From Agrobacterium sp. a22-2 (GTDB lineage: Bacteria > Pseudomonadota > Alphaproteobacteria > Rhizobiales > Rhizobiaceae), in assembly GCF_012276985.1 (NCBI RefSeq), contig NZ_JAAXMM010000001.1, positions 1 through 64,000 on the forward strand: a stretch of DNA of 64,000 nt. The letters are read 5' to 3'. Of this stretch, positions 10,385 to 20,487 are shown one piece after another. Under the pieces are notes generated by a model. The model was not told the DNA's origin and ran no database searches. It worked only from the letters and a program-made list of their open reading frames with translations. Made by a program: the position numbers and the translations under genes. Positions within the stretch are counted from its first letter, which is position 1, and each line of letters starts with the position of its first letter.

Positions 10385-12268
10385 GTGAGCGCCATGTGGA
10401 AGAAGCTTCTGCGGCCGGATCCGCGCCGCAACCGGCTGATGCGTCGCCTGCTGCGCGGTGGCGGCGTCGTGCTGCTGGTCGGTCTCTGCATCTTCGTCGC
10501 CTCGCGGGCAGTGGCCCCCTATCTGATTTCCAGCAGCCTGGTGCGCAGCGCCATGGAAGATGCCGTCGCGCAATGGACCGGCCATGACGTGACGATTGCC
10601 GGCACGCCGCAACTGCAATTCTGGCCGGAGCCGCGGATCTCGCTGCCCTTCGTGACGATCGCCAAATCGACGCCGGACGGCACCGTCGTGCTCGGCCGGA
10701 TCGACCTGTTGTCGGCCGAATTCGGCATCATCGACGCCGTCAAGGGCCGGCCAGTCTTCAGCGATTTCCATCTGACCCGGCCGCGGGTGTTCATCGACCG
10801 CAATGGCAAGGGCCATATCGACTGGGCGAGCGAAGGGCTGTTGAGCGCTGCCGTGCGCCATGCCCAACCGCTTGCCGGCGGCAAACAGACCCTCGACGCG
10901 GCGTTCGACACCGGCATCGGTTCCGTAACGATCGAGGACGGCGTGGTCGAACTGCGCGACCGGGCGAGCGGCCGCAGCTTCACGGTCGACGGAATTTCGG
11001 CCGTAATCGGCTGGCCGTACCTGTCCGGCGAACTGAAAGGATCGGCGGATCTTCGCCTTGCCGGCCAGGACGCACGGATCGACTTTTCCTCGAGCCAGCC
11101 GTTGCTGCTGCTCGGCGGCCGGAATGGCCAGGGGCGATTTGACTTTCGCTCGGCCGCGCTCAATGCCAGCTTCGATGGCGTAGCCAGCCTGCAGCCCAAC
11201 TATGTCCTCAGCGGCGCAATCGATGCCTCGACACCCGACATGCCGGCGCTGCTCGACTGGCTGGGTGTGCAATTGCCCGGCACCGAAGTGTTGAAGACGG
11301 CTTCGGTGACAACGCGCCTGACGACAAGCGGCGAAAACCTGCGCCTTGAAGATCTGGAATTCCAGGCGAACGACACCCGTGCCTCGGGCATCATGGTGCT
11401 GTCCCCGTCGCGATCGACCAAGCCCAGAGTCAGCGGTACGCTGGCGCTTGAAACGCTTGATATCCGCGGGCTGCTTGGCGCCTTCTCGCTCGACCTGCCC
11501 GCCCTTTCCCACCGGGACGCCGAGAAGAGCTCCGGGTTGCTCGACTGGCTGGAACTGGACCTGACGCTCTCAGCCAATCAGGCGACACTGACGCCCTTCA
11601 CACTCGAAGACATGGCGGCCAGCATTCTGGCGACGGGAAATTCCATGACCTTCGACATCGCCGACAGCCTGTTTGAGGAGGGTCGGCTGACCGGCCATCT
11701 GGAAGGCACCAGCAGCGGCTTCGACCAGGGCGCCCACCTGGAACTATCGGTGACGGACGCCAATCTCGGCGACCTTGGCCGGCGGCTGGCGCTGGAAGGC
11801 CCCCTGCTGCAGGGCCTTGGTTCAGTGGACCTGGCCCTGCAGACCGACCGGCCGATCTGGGAAACCGGCCCCGAAGACATCAAGGGTCGACTGAGCTTTA
11901 CCGCCGGGCCCGGCACCTTGAGCGGCGCCGATGTCGACCAGATTCGCAAGCTGGCAGCGCAACGGCCGTTCTTCCGGCTGAGCGAAGCTGCCGATGGCGA
12001 GATACCCTTCGACCGGCTAGAGCTTTCGGCGCGGTTTGCCGAGGGATCAGCCGAGATAGACCGGGCGCTGCTTAGCAATGCCGCCGAGACGCTCAGCATG
12101 ACCGGCGTCATTCCCTTCAGCTCCAATGGGCTGGCACTATCGGCCGAGCTTGCGGCCGAGCCTGTTGCCGGGTTACCGGCACCGCCATCGCTGCGTTTCT
12201 TCGTCGGCGGGTCCTGGCCGGACCCGGTGATCTCGCCGATCACCTTGCCCGGGGCGAACGGCCCGTAA
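10385..12268 (+). CDS. AsmA family protein
   Basis: A 627-residue protein with one N-terminal membrane segment (about residues 24-48, [19 protein letters not shown]) followed by a long beta-rich region. The AsmA-like opening [19 protein letters not shown] (about 73-92) is clear, and the C-terminal third fits the AsmA-like C-terminal domain. Such proteins sit in the inner membrane with the bulk in the periplasm. They are linked to outer membrane assembly and lipid transport between membranes. It is transcribed divergently from aacS. The start is GTG at 10385, and an ATG three codons later is an alternative. The specific role is not known. Confidence 0.85.
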   Translation: MSAMWKKLLRPDPRRNRLMRRLLRGGGVVLLVGLCIFVASRAVAPYLISSSLVRSAMEDAVAQWTGHDVTIAGTPQLQFWPEPRISLPFVTIAKSTPDGTVVLGRIDLLSAEFGIIDAVKGRPVFSDFHLTRPRVFIDRNGKGHIDWASEGLLSAAVRHAQPLAGGKQTLDAAFDTGIGSVTIEDGVVELRDRASGRSFTVDGISAVIGWPYLSGELKGSADLRLAGQDARIDFSSSQPLLLLGGRNGQGRFDFRSAALNASFDGVASLQPNYVLSGAIDASTPDMPALLDWLGVQLPGTEVLKTASVTTRLTTSGENLRLEDLEFQANDTRASGIMVLSPSRSTKPRVSGTLALETLDIRGLLGAFSLDLPALSHRDAEKSSGLLDWLELDLTLSANQATLTPFTLEDMAASILATGNSMTFDIADSLFEEGRLTGHLEGTSSGFDQGAHLELSVTDANLGDLGRRLALEGPLLQGLGSVDLALQTDRPIWETGPEDIKGRLSFTAGPGTLSGADVDQIRKLAAQRPFFRLSEAADGEIPFDRLELSARFAEGSAEIDRALLSNAAETLSMTGVIPFSSNGLALSAELAAEPVAGLPAPPSLRFFVGGSWPDPVISPITLPGANGP

Positions 12269-12333
12269 TACCGGGTCTCTTCATCGGTGATTTGATATAT
12301 TAGTAGACGAATCAACCGAGGGGGAGGCGGGCG

Positions 12334-12579
12334 ATGTTTCGGATATTGACGGCCGTTTTCAAGATCGCCCTGGCGTCGCTGCTGGCAGGCGCCGCCCTCA
12401 CCTTTTTCGGCTTCACCGCCGACAACATCCTCGCCTTCTTCGGCGCGACCCAGGCGGAATTCTGGGCCGGCCTGCAGCGCACCGTCGACTGGTCGCTGCC
12501 GCGGGCTGCGTTGGGCTCGCTGGTCGTCGTACCGATCTGGCTGCTCACCTATATCCTGTCGCCGCCGCGCGATCTCTGA
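12334..12579 (+). CDS. Small membrane protein, DUF6460-like
   Basis: An 81-residue protein with two hydrophobic segments (about residues 8-32 and 57-76) and a conserved-looking middle (FFGATQAEFWAGLQRTVDWS). A GGGGGAGG ribosome site lies just before the ATG. It follows the AsmA-like gene on the same strand by 65 bases and may be cotranscribed. It resembles the small alphaproteobacterial family DUF6460, of unknown function. Confidence 0.75.
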   Translation: MFRILTAVFKIALASLLAGAALTFFGFTADNILAFFGATQAEFWAGLQRTVDWSLPRAALGSLVVVPIWLLTYILSPPRDL

Positions 12580-12586
12580 AGCGCTT

Positions 12587-13402
12587 TCAAGGAGCGGCGG
12601 CGGCAAAGTGCTCGTCGCGCTGGCGCTGCAATTCGTGCCGCTTGGTGGTGATTGAGGCGATGATCACGCCCACCGTGACGATGGCGATGAGGATCGTGCA
12701 GACCGCGTTGATCTCGGGCGTCACGCCGAGGCGCACCTGGCTGTAGATCTTGATCGGCAGGGTGGTGGCACCCGGCCCCGTGGTGAAGCTGGCAATGACC
12801 AGATCGTCGAGCGACAAGGTGAAAGCCAGCATCCAGCCGGAGATGACGGCGGGCAGGATCAGCGGCAGGGTGATCTTGAAAAAGGTCTTGACCGGCGGGC
12901 AGCCGAGATCAAGGGCCGCCTCTTCCAGGCTGCGGTCGAAGGTCAAAAGGCGCGACTGCACGACGATCGCCACATAGCACATCGTGAAGGTCGTATGGGC
13001 AATGGTGACCGTCAGCAGGCTGCGGTCGAGACCGATCGCCACGAAGAGCAGCAGCAGCGACAGGCCGGTGATGACTTCCGGCATGACCAGCGGCGCATAG
13101 ACCATGCCGGAAAACAGCAGGCGGCCGGGAAACTTGTTGAAGCGCACCAGGGCAAGTGCTGTCAGCGTTCCGAGAACCGTTCCGAGCGAGGCGCTGAGCA
13201 GGCCGACCCGAAGCGTAACCCAGGCGGCGCTCATCAGGCCGTCGTTCGACCACATCTGGCTGTACCATTTCAGCGAGAAGCCGCCCCAGACGGTGACCAG
13301 CTTGGAGTCGTTGAACGAATAGATCACCAGGATGATGATCGGGATGTAGAGGAATGCGAAGCCGAGGGTGAGAACGGTCGCGTCGAATTTGCCGGGTTTC
13401 AT
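12587..13402 (-). CDS. potI: Putrescine ABC transporter permease PotI
   Basis: A 271-residue inner-membrane permease with six predicted helices and the EAA loop EEAALDLGCPPVKTFFKITLPLILPA (key residues EAA...G...........LP) near residues 155-180. It is the second permease of a PotFGHI-type polyamine importer. It is the last gene of potG-potH-potI; potH ends only 9 bases before its start. It converges on the small membrane protein gene, 7 bases away. Confidence 0.92.
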   Translation of the reverse strand: MKPGKFDATVLTLGFAFLYIPIIILVIYSFNDSKLVTVWGGFSLKWYSQMWSNDGLMSAAWVTLRVGLLSASLGTVLGTLTALALVRFNKFPGRLLFSGMVYAPLVMPEVITGLSLLLLFVAIGLDRSLLTVTIAHTTFTMCYVAIVVQSRLLTFDRSLEEAALDLGCPPVKTFFKITLPLILPAVISGWMLAFTLSLDDLVIASFTTGPGATTLPIKIYSQVRLGVTPEINAVCTILIAIVTVGVIIASITTKRHELQRQRDEHFAAAAP

Positions 13403-13411
13403 GGCGCGCCC

Positions 13412-14317
13412 TCACACTTTCTGCTGCTGGTTCTGGAAGATGGCGATCGGCACGACGAGCATCAGCAGCAACAGGACCGCCACGGCCGAGGCCAGCGGCC
13501 AGTCGCGATTGCCGAAGAACTCCGTCCAGAGCGTCTTGCCGATCATCAGGGTTTCCGCGCCGCCCAGCAGATCCGGAATGACGAATTCGCCGGTGATCGG
13601 GATGAAGCAGATCATCGCGCCGGCAATGACACCGGGCAGCGACAAGGGAAAGGTGACCTTCCAGAAGGCTTTCCAGGGCGGGCAGCCGAGATCGCTGGCC
13701 GCTTCCAGCAGGCTGCCGTCAAGCTTTTCGAGCGCCGAATAGAGCGGCAGTACCATGAAGGGCAGGTAGGAATAGACGATGCCGATGAAGACAGCGGTCT
13801 CGGTGCGGAAAATCTGCACCTGCTCATCCGGCCCGTAGAGGCCGAGTGTCTGCAGGGCGAGCGTCAGCAGGCCCTCCGGCTTCAGAATGCCGATCCAGGC
13901 ATAGACGCGGATCAGGAACGAGGTCCAGAACGGCAGGATCACCAGCATCAGAAGGGTCGGGCGGATGGTGACCGAGGCGCGCGCCATGGCCAGCGCAATG
14001 GGATAGCCGATCAGAAGCAGCAGCAGCGTCGAAATCGAGGCGATGCGCAGCGACGAGATATAGGCATTCATGTAGAGCGGGTCTTCGGTCAGGAAGACAT
14101 AGTTCTCGAAGTCCAGCTCGCTGAAAAATGCGCCGATCGCCGACAGGCTTTCCAGCACGGGCGTGTAAGGCGGCATGGCGATGGCGGTGTCGGACAGCGA
14201 GATCTTGACGATGATGAAGAACGGCGCCAGGAAAAACAGTACCATCCACACATAGGGAATGACGACGACGAGCCAGCGGGCCCGGCTGGCGGAGGGCAGA
14301 GTTGCGGTTTCAGCCAT
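13412..14317 (-). CDS. potH: Putrescine ABC transporter permease PotH
   Basis: A 301-residue permease with an N-terminal helix (WLVVVIPYVWMVLFFLAPFF), five more membrane segments, and an EAA loop near residues 210-235 (LLEAASDLGCPPWKAFWKV). It forms the channel with PotI. The gene lies 12 bases after potG in the same operon. Confidence 0.92.
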   Translation of the reverse strand: MAETATLPSASRARWLVVVIPYVWMVLFFLAPFFIIVKISLSDTAIAMPPYTPVLESLSAIGAFFSELDFENYVFLTEDPLYMNAYISSLRIASISTLLLLLIGYPIALAMARASVTIRPTLLMLVILPFWTSFLIRVYAWIGILKPEGLLTLALQTLGLYGPDEQVQIFRTETAVFIGIVYSYLPFMVLPLYSALEKLDGSLLEAASDLGCPPWKAFWKVTFPLSLPGVIAGAMICFIPITGEFVIPDLLGGAETLMIGKTLWTEFFGNRDWPLASAVAVLLLLMLVVPIAIFQNQQQKV

Positions 14318-14329
14318 GATGCCCTCCCC

Positions 14330-15484
14330 TCAACGTGTCAGGACAAGGCCGGCATCGGCCGGCCAGGTGAGCCAGACCATGTCGCCGAAGGTGATCGGCC
14401 GGTCGACGAGACGCGAGATGTTGGCCTGCGCGGCGCGGAACATCCGGCCATCGTCCAGCTTGACGATGAAGACCGAGAAGTCGCCGAGATAACCGATATC
14501 CCAGACTTCGCCATGCAGGGCGTTGACGCTGGTATCGGCCGGCGCTTCGGTGGAGATATGCACCTTTTCGGGCCGGATGGCGAAGGCGACATTGGTGCCG
14601 GCCGGGACATCGCAGACCTGGTCGACGGCAACCTTGAAGCCGTCGCAGGTGACCAGCGCCATACCCTGATGGCCGCCGGGTGTCTCGGCTTCGAAGTGCC
14701 CCTCGACGATATTGATGTCCCCGATGAAATCCGCAACATAACGGCAATTCGGCGCCTCGTAGATTTCGGCCGGCGTTGCCACCTGGACGATCTCGCCCTT
14801 GTCCATGACTGCGATGCGATCGGAGACGGTCATGGCTTCTTCCTGGTCATGGGTGACGATCAGGAAGGTGAGGCCAAGCTTGGTCTGGATGTCCATCAGT
14901 TCGAACTGGGTTTCCTCGCGCAGCTTGCGGTCGAGCGCGCCGAGCGGTTCGTCGAGCAGCAGGACCTTCGGCTTCTTGGCCAGGGACCGGGCCAAAGCGA
15001 CTCGCTGGCGCTGGCCGCCCGACAGCTGGTTCGGCTTGCGCTTGGCGAAATCCTCAAGCTTGACGAGCTTCAGCATTTCCTCGACGCGGGCATCGATCTC
15101 GGCGCGCTGCAGATTGTCCTGTTCCAGCCCGAAGGCAATGTTCTTGGCGACCGTCATATGGGGAAAGAGCGCATAGGACTGGAACATCATGTTGGTCGGC
15201 CGCTTGTAGGGCGGCACGCCGGAAATGTCCTTGCCCTGCAGCAGGATGCGGCCTTCGGTCGGATCCTCGAAGCCGGCCAGCATGCGCATCAGCGTGGTCT
15301 TGCCGCAGCCCGACGGCCCCAGCAGCGAGAAGAATTCGCGCTCGTAGATATCGAGAGTGAGATTGGCGACGGCGGTGAAATTGCCGAAACGCTTGGTGAC
15401 ATTTTCAAACCGGATGAACGGCACGGCGGCCGGATCTGTCCACGGACTGAATTTACGCTTTACCGGCCCCAAAGACTTCGCCAT
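14330..15484 (-). CDS. potG: Putrescine ABC transporter ATP-binding protein PotG
   Basis: A 384-residue ABC ATPase. Walker A is GPSGCGKTT (about residue 55), the Q-loop is NMMFQSYALFPHMT, the signature is LSGGQRQR (about 155), Walker B is VLLLDEP (about 175), and the H-loop is VTHDQ. The C-terminal 120 residues form the TOBE regulatory domain of the polyamine/CUT1 subfamily. It powers PotHI-dependent import. It is separated from potF upstream by a hairpin that probably lowers readthrough, as is common after highly expressed binding-protein genes. Confidence 0.94.
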   Translation of the reverse strand: MAKSLGPVKRKFSPWTDPAAVPFIRFENVTKRFGNFTAVANLTLDIYEREFFSLLGPSGCGKTTLMRMLAGFEDPTEGRILLQGKDISGVPPYKRPTNMMFQSYALFPHMTVAKNIAFGLEQDNLQRAEIDARVEEMLKLVKLEDFAKRKPNQLSGGQRQRVALARSLAKKPKVLLLDEPLGALDRKLREETQFELMDIQTKLGLTFLIVTHDQEEAMTVSDRIAVMDKGEIVQVATPAEIYEAPNCRYVADFIGDINIVEGHFEAETPGGHQGMALVTCDGFKVAVDQVCDVPAGTNVAFAIRPEKVHISTEAPADTSVNALHGEVWDIGYLGDFSVFIVKLDDGRMFRAAQANISRLVDRPITFGDMVWLTWPADAGLVLTR

Positions 15485-15560
15485 GCCGAAACACCCTTAT
15501 CCCCGATTTATGATTGTCATGCGTGCGGAACGTGCAACCCCTCCCCGATGAGGCACGCCC

Positions 15561-15591
15561 AAAATGAAAGCGGGGCACCCTGTGCCCCGCT
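15561..15591 (-). terminator. Attenuating hairpin between potF and potG
   Basis: AGCGGGGCA (15569-15577) pairs with TGCCCCGCT (15583-15591), and the minus strand continues TTTCATTTTGG. It sits just after the potF stop and before potG. Confidence 0.75.
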
Positions 15592-15603
15592 CGTTCGTAT
15601 CGA

Positions 15604-16698
15604 TCAGCTGCCGGTCTTGATCTGCGTCCAGACCCGGTTCAGAACGCGCTGTTCTTTCGGGCCATAGGGCGAGATGGTGAAGAGCTTCTTGACCGTTTCC
15701 GCATCCGGATAGACCGACGGGTTTTCAAAGACTTCCTTGTCGAGCAGTGGCTGGGCCGCCAGGTTGCCGTTGGCATATTGAACATAGTTCGATGCCTTGG
15801 CGATCACTTCCGGCTTCATCAGGTAATTGATGAAGGCATGGGCCTCTGTGACATTCTTGGCATCCGCCGGGATGGCCAGGTTGTCGAACCACATATAGGT
15901 GCCTTCCTTCGGGATCACGTAATTGATCTCGACGCCGTTCTTGGCTTCCTCGGCACGGGCCTTGGCCTGCAGGATATCGCCGGACCAGCCGAGCGTGATG
16001 CAGGTGTCGCCATTGGCCAGATCGTCGATATAGGACGAGGAATTGAAGGTTTTCACGGACGGACGGATCTTCGAATAGACCTCGCCGCCGGCTTCCAGAT
16101 CGGCGGTCGCCTTGCTGTCGGGATCCTTGCCGATATAGTTCATGGCGATGGCAAAGGTTTCGTCGGAGGCGTCCAGAATGTTGACGCCGCAACCTTTGAG
16201 CTTTTCGGCGTTTTCCGGCTTGAACAGCACGTCCCAGCTGTCGATCGGCATATCGCCGAGAGCAGCCTTCACCTTGGCGACATTGTAGCCGATGCCGGTG
16301 GTGCCCCACATATAGTTGACGGCATATTCATTGCCCGGATCGTATTTCGCCAGCCGCGCCATGATATCCGGCCACATGTTGGACAGGTTCGGCAGCTTGG
16401 ACTTGTCGAGCTTCTGGAACACGCCGGCCTGGATCTGGCGCGCCAGAAACGGACCGGTCGGCACCACGACATCATAACCGGAGCCGCCGGCCAGCAGTTT
16501 GGTTTCCAGCAATTCGTTGCTGTCGAAGACGTCGTAGACGACCTTGATGCCGGTTTCCTTGGTGAAATCCTCCAGGATCGACTCGTCGATATAGTCCGAC
16601 CAGTTGTAGACGTTGACAACGCCATCGGCCTTTGCGGCCGATGCCATGAAGATGGTCGCTAACGCGACGGAGGCCAAACGGATCAAATTGGACTTCAT
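15604..16698 (-). CDS. potF: Putrescine-binding periplasmic protein PotF
   Basis: A 364-residue solute-binding protein. A signal peptide covers about residues 1-23 (LASVALATIFMASAAKA). The mature start VNVYNWSDYIDESILEDF is typical of PotD/PotF. Other family features are YDVVVPTGPFLARQIQAG and GYNVAKVKAALGDMPIDSWD. It captures putrescine or a related polyamine in the periplasm for PotGHI. The start at 16698 has CAGGAGATAGT in front. It is the first gene of the uptake operon. The gamma-glutamylputrescine-type genes at 23.4-26.2 kb support putrescine as substrate. Confidence 0.93.
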   Translation of the reverse strand: MKSNLIRLASVALATIFMASAAKADGVVNVYNWSDYIDESILEDFTKETGIKVVYDVFDSNELLETKLLAGGSGYDVVVPTGPFLARQIQAGVFQKLDKSKLPNLSNMWPDIMARLAKYDPGNEYAVNYMWGTTGIGYNVAKVKAALGDMPIDSWDVLFKPENAEKLKGCGVNILDASDETFAIAMNYIGKDPDSKATADLEAGGEVYSKIRPSVKTFNSSSYIDDLANGDTCITLGWSGDILQAKARAEEAKNGVEINYVIPKEGTYMWFDNLAIPADAKNVTEAHAFINYLMKPEVIAKASNYVQYANGNLAAQPLLDKEVFENPSVYPDAETVKKLFTISPYGPKEQRVLNRVWTQIKTGS

Positions 16699-16838
16699 AC
16701 TATCTCCTGTTCTTAAGGTGAAGGACGTTGGCGCCCGCTCACTATTCCCTTTGTTTTTTCTCAGACTAGAAAGGAAACGCGGGCGCGACAAGGAGAAAAT
16801 ACTGTATGTTCATACAGGGTCGGCAGGAGGCCGGACCC

Positions 16839-18266
16839 TCACTGGAAATCAAAGGCCGAAAGCCCCGTGACCATTTCGTCGAGACCCAATGGACGCGTCA
16901 CTGGGGGCTCGGCACGCGCCAGGCAGCCCTGCCGCTCGCACAGCCGACAGATCGTGCCGATGCCGACCGGCGGCAGGCCGGCTGCCGTCACCGCCTGGCC
17001 ATAGACGACCTCATCGCGAAATCCGATATCGCAGCCGATCAGCAGAGCCGTGCGCCGCACCCGCTCGTTAAAGCCGGCCTGCGGCCCGTCCAGCGTGCGC
17101 GACACCGTAAGAAAACCGGCTCCATCCGGCATCTCGACGCTGTCGACCAGCACCTGGCCGGCCTGGGAAAAGGCGGCGTGAACATTGAGCTTGGGACAGC
17201 CGCCGCCGAATTTCGCCTGCGGAAACCCTTGCGCGCCCGCCTTGCGGAAGCGGTTGCCGGCATGGTCGATCTCCAGCATGAAGAAGGCAATGCCTTGGGC
17301 GCCCGGTCGCTGCAGCATGGTCAGCCGGTTGGCGGCCTGTTCATAGGAAACGTTGAAGCGCGAACGCAGGATGTCGATGTCGTAGCGGGCGCGCTGGGCG
17401 GCGGCGAGATAGGCGCCATAGGGCATCATCAGCGCATGGGCGGCATAACGCGCCAGCTCGAAACGGCCGAGGCGCTTGGCCTCGCCGGTGGAAAAGCCAA
17501 GCGCCTCCAGCTCGGCGAGGATCTCGTCGGCAAGACCCAGAAGGCTCGCTTCCATGGCCACTTCCCGCAACTGGTCGAACTGCGTTAGCCGCTCGGACAG
17601 GAAAAGGCGCATCGAATGGCGGTCGTAGCGCCGCCGCAGATTGGGCATGGCATGGATCGGCAGGGTGCGTACGACAATGCCGTGCTGGCTGCGCAGCCAG
17701 GATTTCAGCGCCACCGCCAGGTCGTCGCCGGCAGACAGTCCCAAGCCGGCGTGAAAGGCTTCCGCCGCATCCTCGATCCGCGCATAAAAATTCGGCCGGC
17801 GCTCCAGCTTCTCGCGCACCTCGTCGATCGGCAGGCGCGTTCCCGACAGCGAGGTCTCATGGCCCTCGCGGGCCAGCAATTCGGCAAGATCGGAGAGCCG
17901 GGCGGCCTGTTCGCGATAGGCCCTGTACAGCTTGATGATGCCGTTCGCGGCATTGGGGGCGGCCTCTGCCACCTCGAACAGCTCCTGGTCGCCCGGCACC
18001 TCGCCCGCGAGAAGCGGATCGGCAAAGACCTCGCGCAACTGCCCGGCACTGCCGCCCGCCTCGCCCTGCAATTCGTCGAGATCGACCTTGTAGACGGCCG
18101 AAAGCTTCAACAGCAGCTGCACCGTCAGCGGCCGCTGGTTGCGCTCGATCAGGTTGAGGTAGGACGGCGAGATATCCAGCGCCTCGGCCATGGCAGTCTG
18201 GGTCAGCCCCAGGCCATTGCGGATGCGCCGCACGCGCGGGCCAGCGAAGATCTTGTTCTCGGCCAT
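16839..18266 (-). CDS. ScfR/RamB-type XRE regulator of short-chain acyl metabolism
   Basis: A 475-residue regulator. The N-terminal XRE helix-turn-helix covers about residues 10-65 (LTQTAMAEALDISPSYLNLIERNQRP). A middle region related to IrrE/ImmA peptidases (about 170-290) reads RFELARYAAH where HExxH would be expected, so it is unlikely to be a peptidase. The C-terminal DUF2083 region ends in a Cys cluster, CRLCERQGCLARAEPP. Family members such as RamB control glyoxylate-cycle and propionate genes in response to acyl-CoA-type signals. It is divergent from aceA across 228 bases with operator-like repeats, so I infer that it regulates aceA and itself. The start at 18266 avoids ten unlikely extra residues. 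Confidence 0.86.
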   Translation of the reverse strand: MAENKIFAGPRVRRIRNGLGLTQTAMAEALDISPSYLNLIERNQRPLTVQLLLKLSAVYKVDLDELQGEAGGSAGQLREVFADPLLAGEVPGDQELFEVAEAAPNAANGIIKLYRAYREQAARLSDLAELLAREGHETSLSGTRLPIDEVREKLERRPNFYARIEDAAEAFHAGLGLSAGDDLAVALKSWLRSQHGIVVRTLPIHAMPNLRRRYDRHSMRLFLSERLTQFDQLREVAMEASLLGLADEILAELEALGFSTGEAKRLGRFELARYAAHALMMPYGAYLAAAQRARYDIDILRSRFNVSYEQAANRLTMLQRPGAQGIAFFMLEIDHAGNRFRKAGAQGFPQAKFGGGCPKLNVHAAFSQAGQVLVDSVEMPDGAGFLTVSRTLDGPQAGFNERVRRTALLIGCDIGFRDEVVYGQAVTAAGLPPVGIGTICRLCERQGCLARAEPPVTRPLGLDEMVTGLSAFDFQ

Positions 18267-18302
18267 GTGACACCCTTTTACAAAACTGTCCGGCATTCAG
18301 AA

Positions 18303-18415
18303 TTTACATTCTTTACAATTTTACAGCGCTCCGCTGTAAAGCACAAGACAGGATAACCTCTTTCAAAGGCTGAATATTCTGTTTTTTCTGGCGTTTTTTC
18401 GCAACGCACTGTAAA
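18303..18415. promoter_or_regulatory. TTTACA operator-like cluster between scfR-type gene and aceA
   Basis: A perfect inverted repeat TTTACAGCG-ctc-CGCTGTAAA lies at 18320-18340. Two more TTTACA copies are at 18303-18308 and 18312-18317, and TGTAAA recurs at 18410-18415, nearer aceA. The spacing suits binding by the divergent XRE-family regulator. This assignment is inferred from position and symmetry. Confidence 0.6.
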
Positions 18416-18494
18416 TATCGTCACATCAACAACGGAGAAACGACCGCAAGACGCGGTCCCCTTTTCCGGGCGCCGAAGCAAGAGGGAGTTAGCT

Positions 18495-19784
<1,290 letters not shown>

Positions 19785-19817
19785 TCGGAGACAAGGCCCG
19801 GCACCATCCGGGACCTG

Positions 19818-19963
19818 CCCCTCACCCTAGACCTCTCCCCGCAAGCGGGGAGAGGGGACGTGCCCCAAGACGCTAAGCCGGCAGCAGGCTCCCGTATGGG
19901 AGGCTTGCGGCAACCGTCCTTCTCCCCGCTCGCGGGGAGAAGGTGCCGGCAGGCGGTTGAGGG
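19818..19963. repeat. RIME-like mosaic intergenic palindromes
   Basis: Two palindromes, CCTCTCCCCGC-aa-GCGGGGAGAGG (19832-19855) and CCTTCTCCCCG..CGGGGAGAAGG (19918-19943), are bounded by CCCCTCACCCTAG on the left and GGTTGAGGGG on the right. This arrangement matches the Rhizobium-type intergenic mosaic elements. The left hairpin can also act as the 3' end of the aceA mRNA. Confidence 0.75.
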
Positions 19964-20013
19964 GCAAATCGGACAGCATTTCAAAAACCCCGGATAACGA
20001 GAGGAGAAATACC

Positions 20014-20259
20014 ATGACACCGCAGACCCGAGTCAAAGAACGCGCAGAAGAGCAATCCTCGGCCATGAATACCGATCAGCAGGCGATGATCCGCATGCTG
20101 GCCAATGACCTGCACCGCCTCAACCAGTCGGTCATGAAGGCGGTCGATGCGGGCGTCTCGGTCGAACTCGTGCGCTCGGCCCGCCACCATGGTGGCCAGG
20201 GCAACTGGGGCGACCTGCTGATCCCGGTCATCGTCACCCAGGGCCAGAACGCCGCCTGA
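20014..20259 (+). CDS. Small conserved-type hypothetical protein
   Basis: An 81-residue, mostly helical, soluble protein (MTPQTRVKERAEEQ...). A strong GAGGAG ribosome site lies 7 bases before the ATG at 20014. It lies downstream of aceA on the same strand, across the mosaic repeat, and has its own terminator 16 bases after the stop. No domain is recognised. The context suggests coexpression with isocitrate lyase, but nothing in the sequence shows a function. Confidence 0.65.
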   Translation: MTPQTRVKERAEEQSSAMNTDQQAMIRMLANDLHRLNQSVMKAVDAGVSVELVRSARHHGGQGNWGDLLIPVIVTQGQNAA

Positions 20260-20274
20260 ACCATTCGGCTCCAG

Positions 20275-20314
20275 AAGCCGTCCGCCTTCGACGTGTCGCG
20301 GGCGGACGGCTTTT
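20275..20314 (+). terminator. Rho-independent terminator
   Basis: The 12-bp stem AAGCCGTCCGCC / GGCGGACGGCTT (20275-20286 and 20301-20312) is followed by TT. It ends the small gene at 20014-20259. Confidence 0.85.
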
Positions 20315-20321
20315 GAACACA

Positions 20322-20423
20322 CCCGGCACAAACACCCGGCTGCCCGACGCCGGGTTCTGTCCCGCGCAATGGACCGCAGCGCTTCGAGGGGGAAGCGGCA
20401 GCGGACCTTTGCGCGGGATTTTT
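20322..20423 (+). ncRNA. Candidate structured small RNA ending in a second terminator
   Basis: After the first terminator comes a hairpin (ACCCGGC..GCCGGGT). It is followed by a long stem TCCCGCGCAA (20360-20369) / TTGCGCGGGA (20409-20418) with inner pairing and a TTTTT tail at 19 on to 20423. A second strong terminator with internal structure and no ORF suggests a separate short transcript. A backup terminator is the simpler alternative. Confidence 0.35.
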
Positions 20424-20487
20424 GATGGAATGACATGCCGCGCCGACAAGAAGCGCCCTTGGCCCAGCCAAGTTTAGGCCCCTGGAC

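Noticed and set aside
10223..11512. Upstream extension of the acetoacetyl-CoA synthetase frame
   Set aside because: It is opposite the AsmA-like gene and has no family similarity. The true start with a good ribosome site is at 10222.
12995..15667. Very long open frame on the plus strand over potFGHI
   Set aside because: It lies opposite the well-supported pot genes, is Arg/His/Gln-rich, and has no domain or ribosome site. It is a GC-rich antisense artefact.
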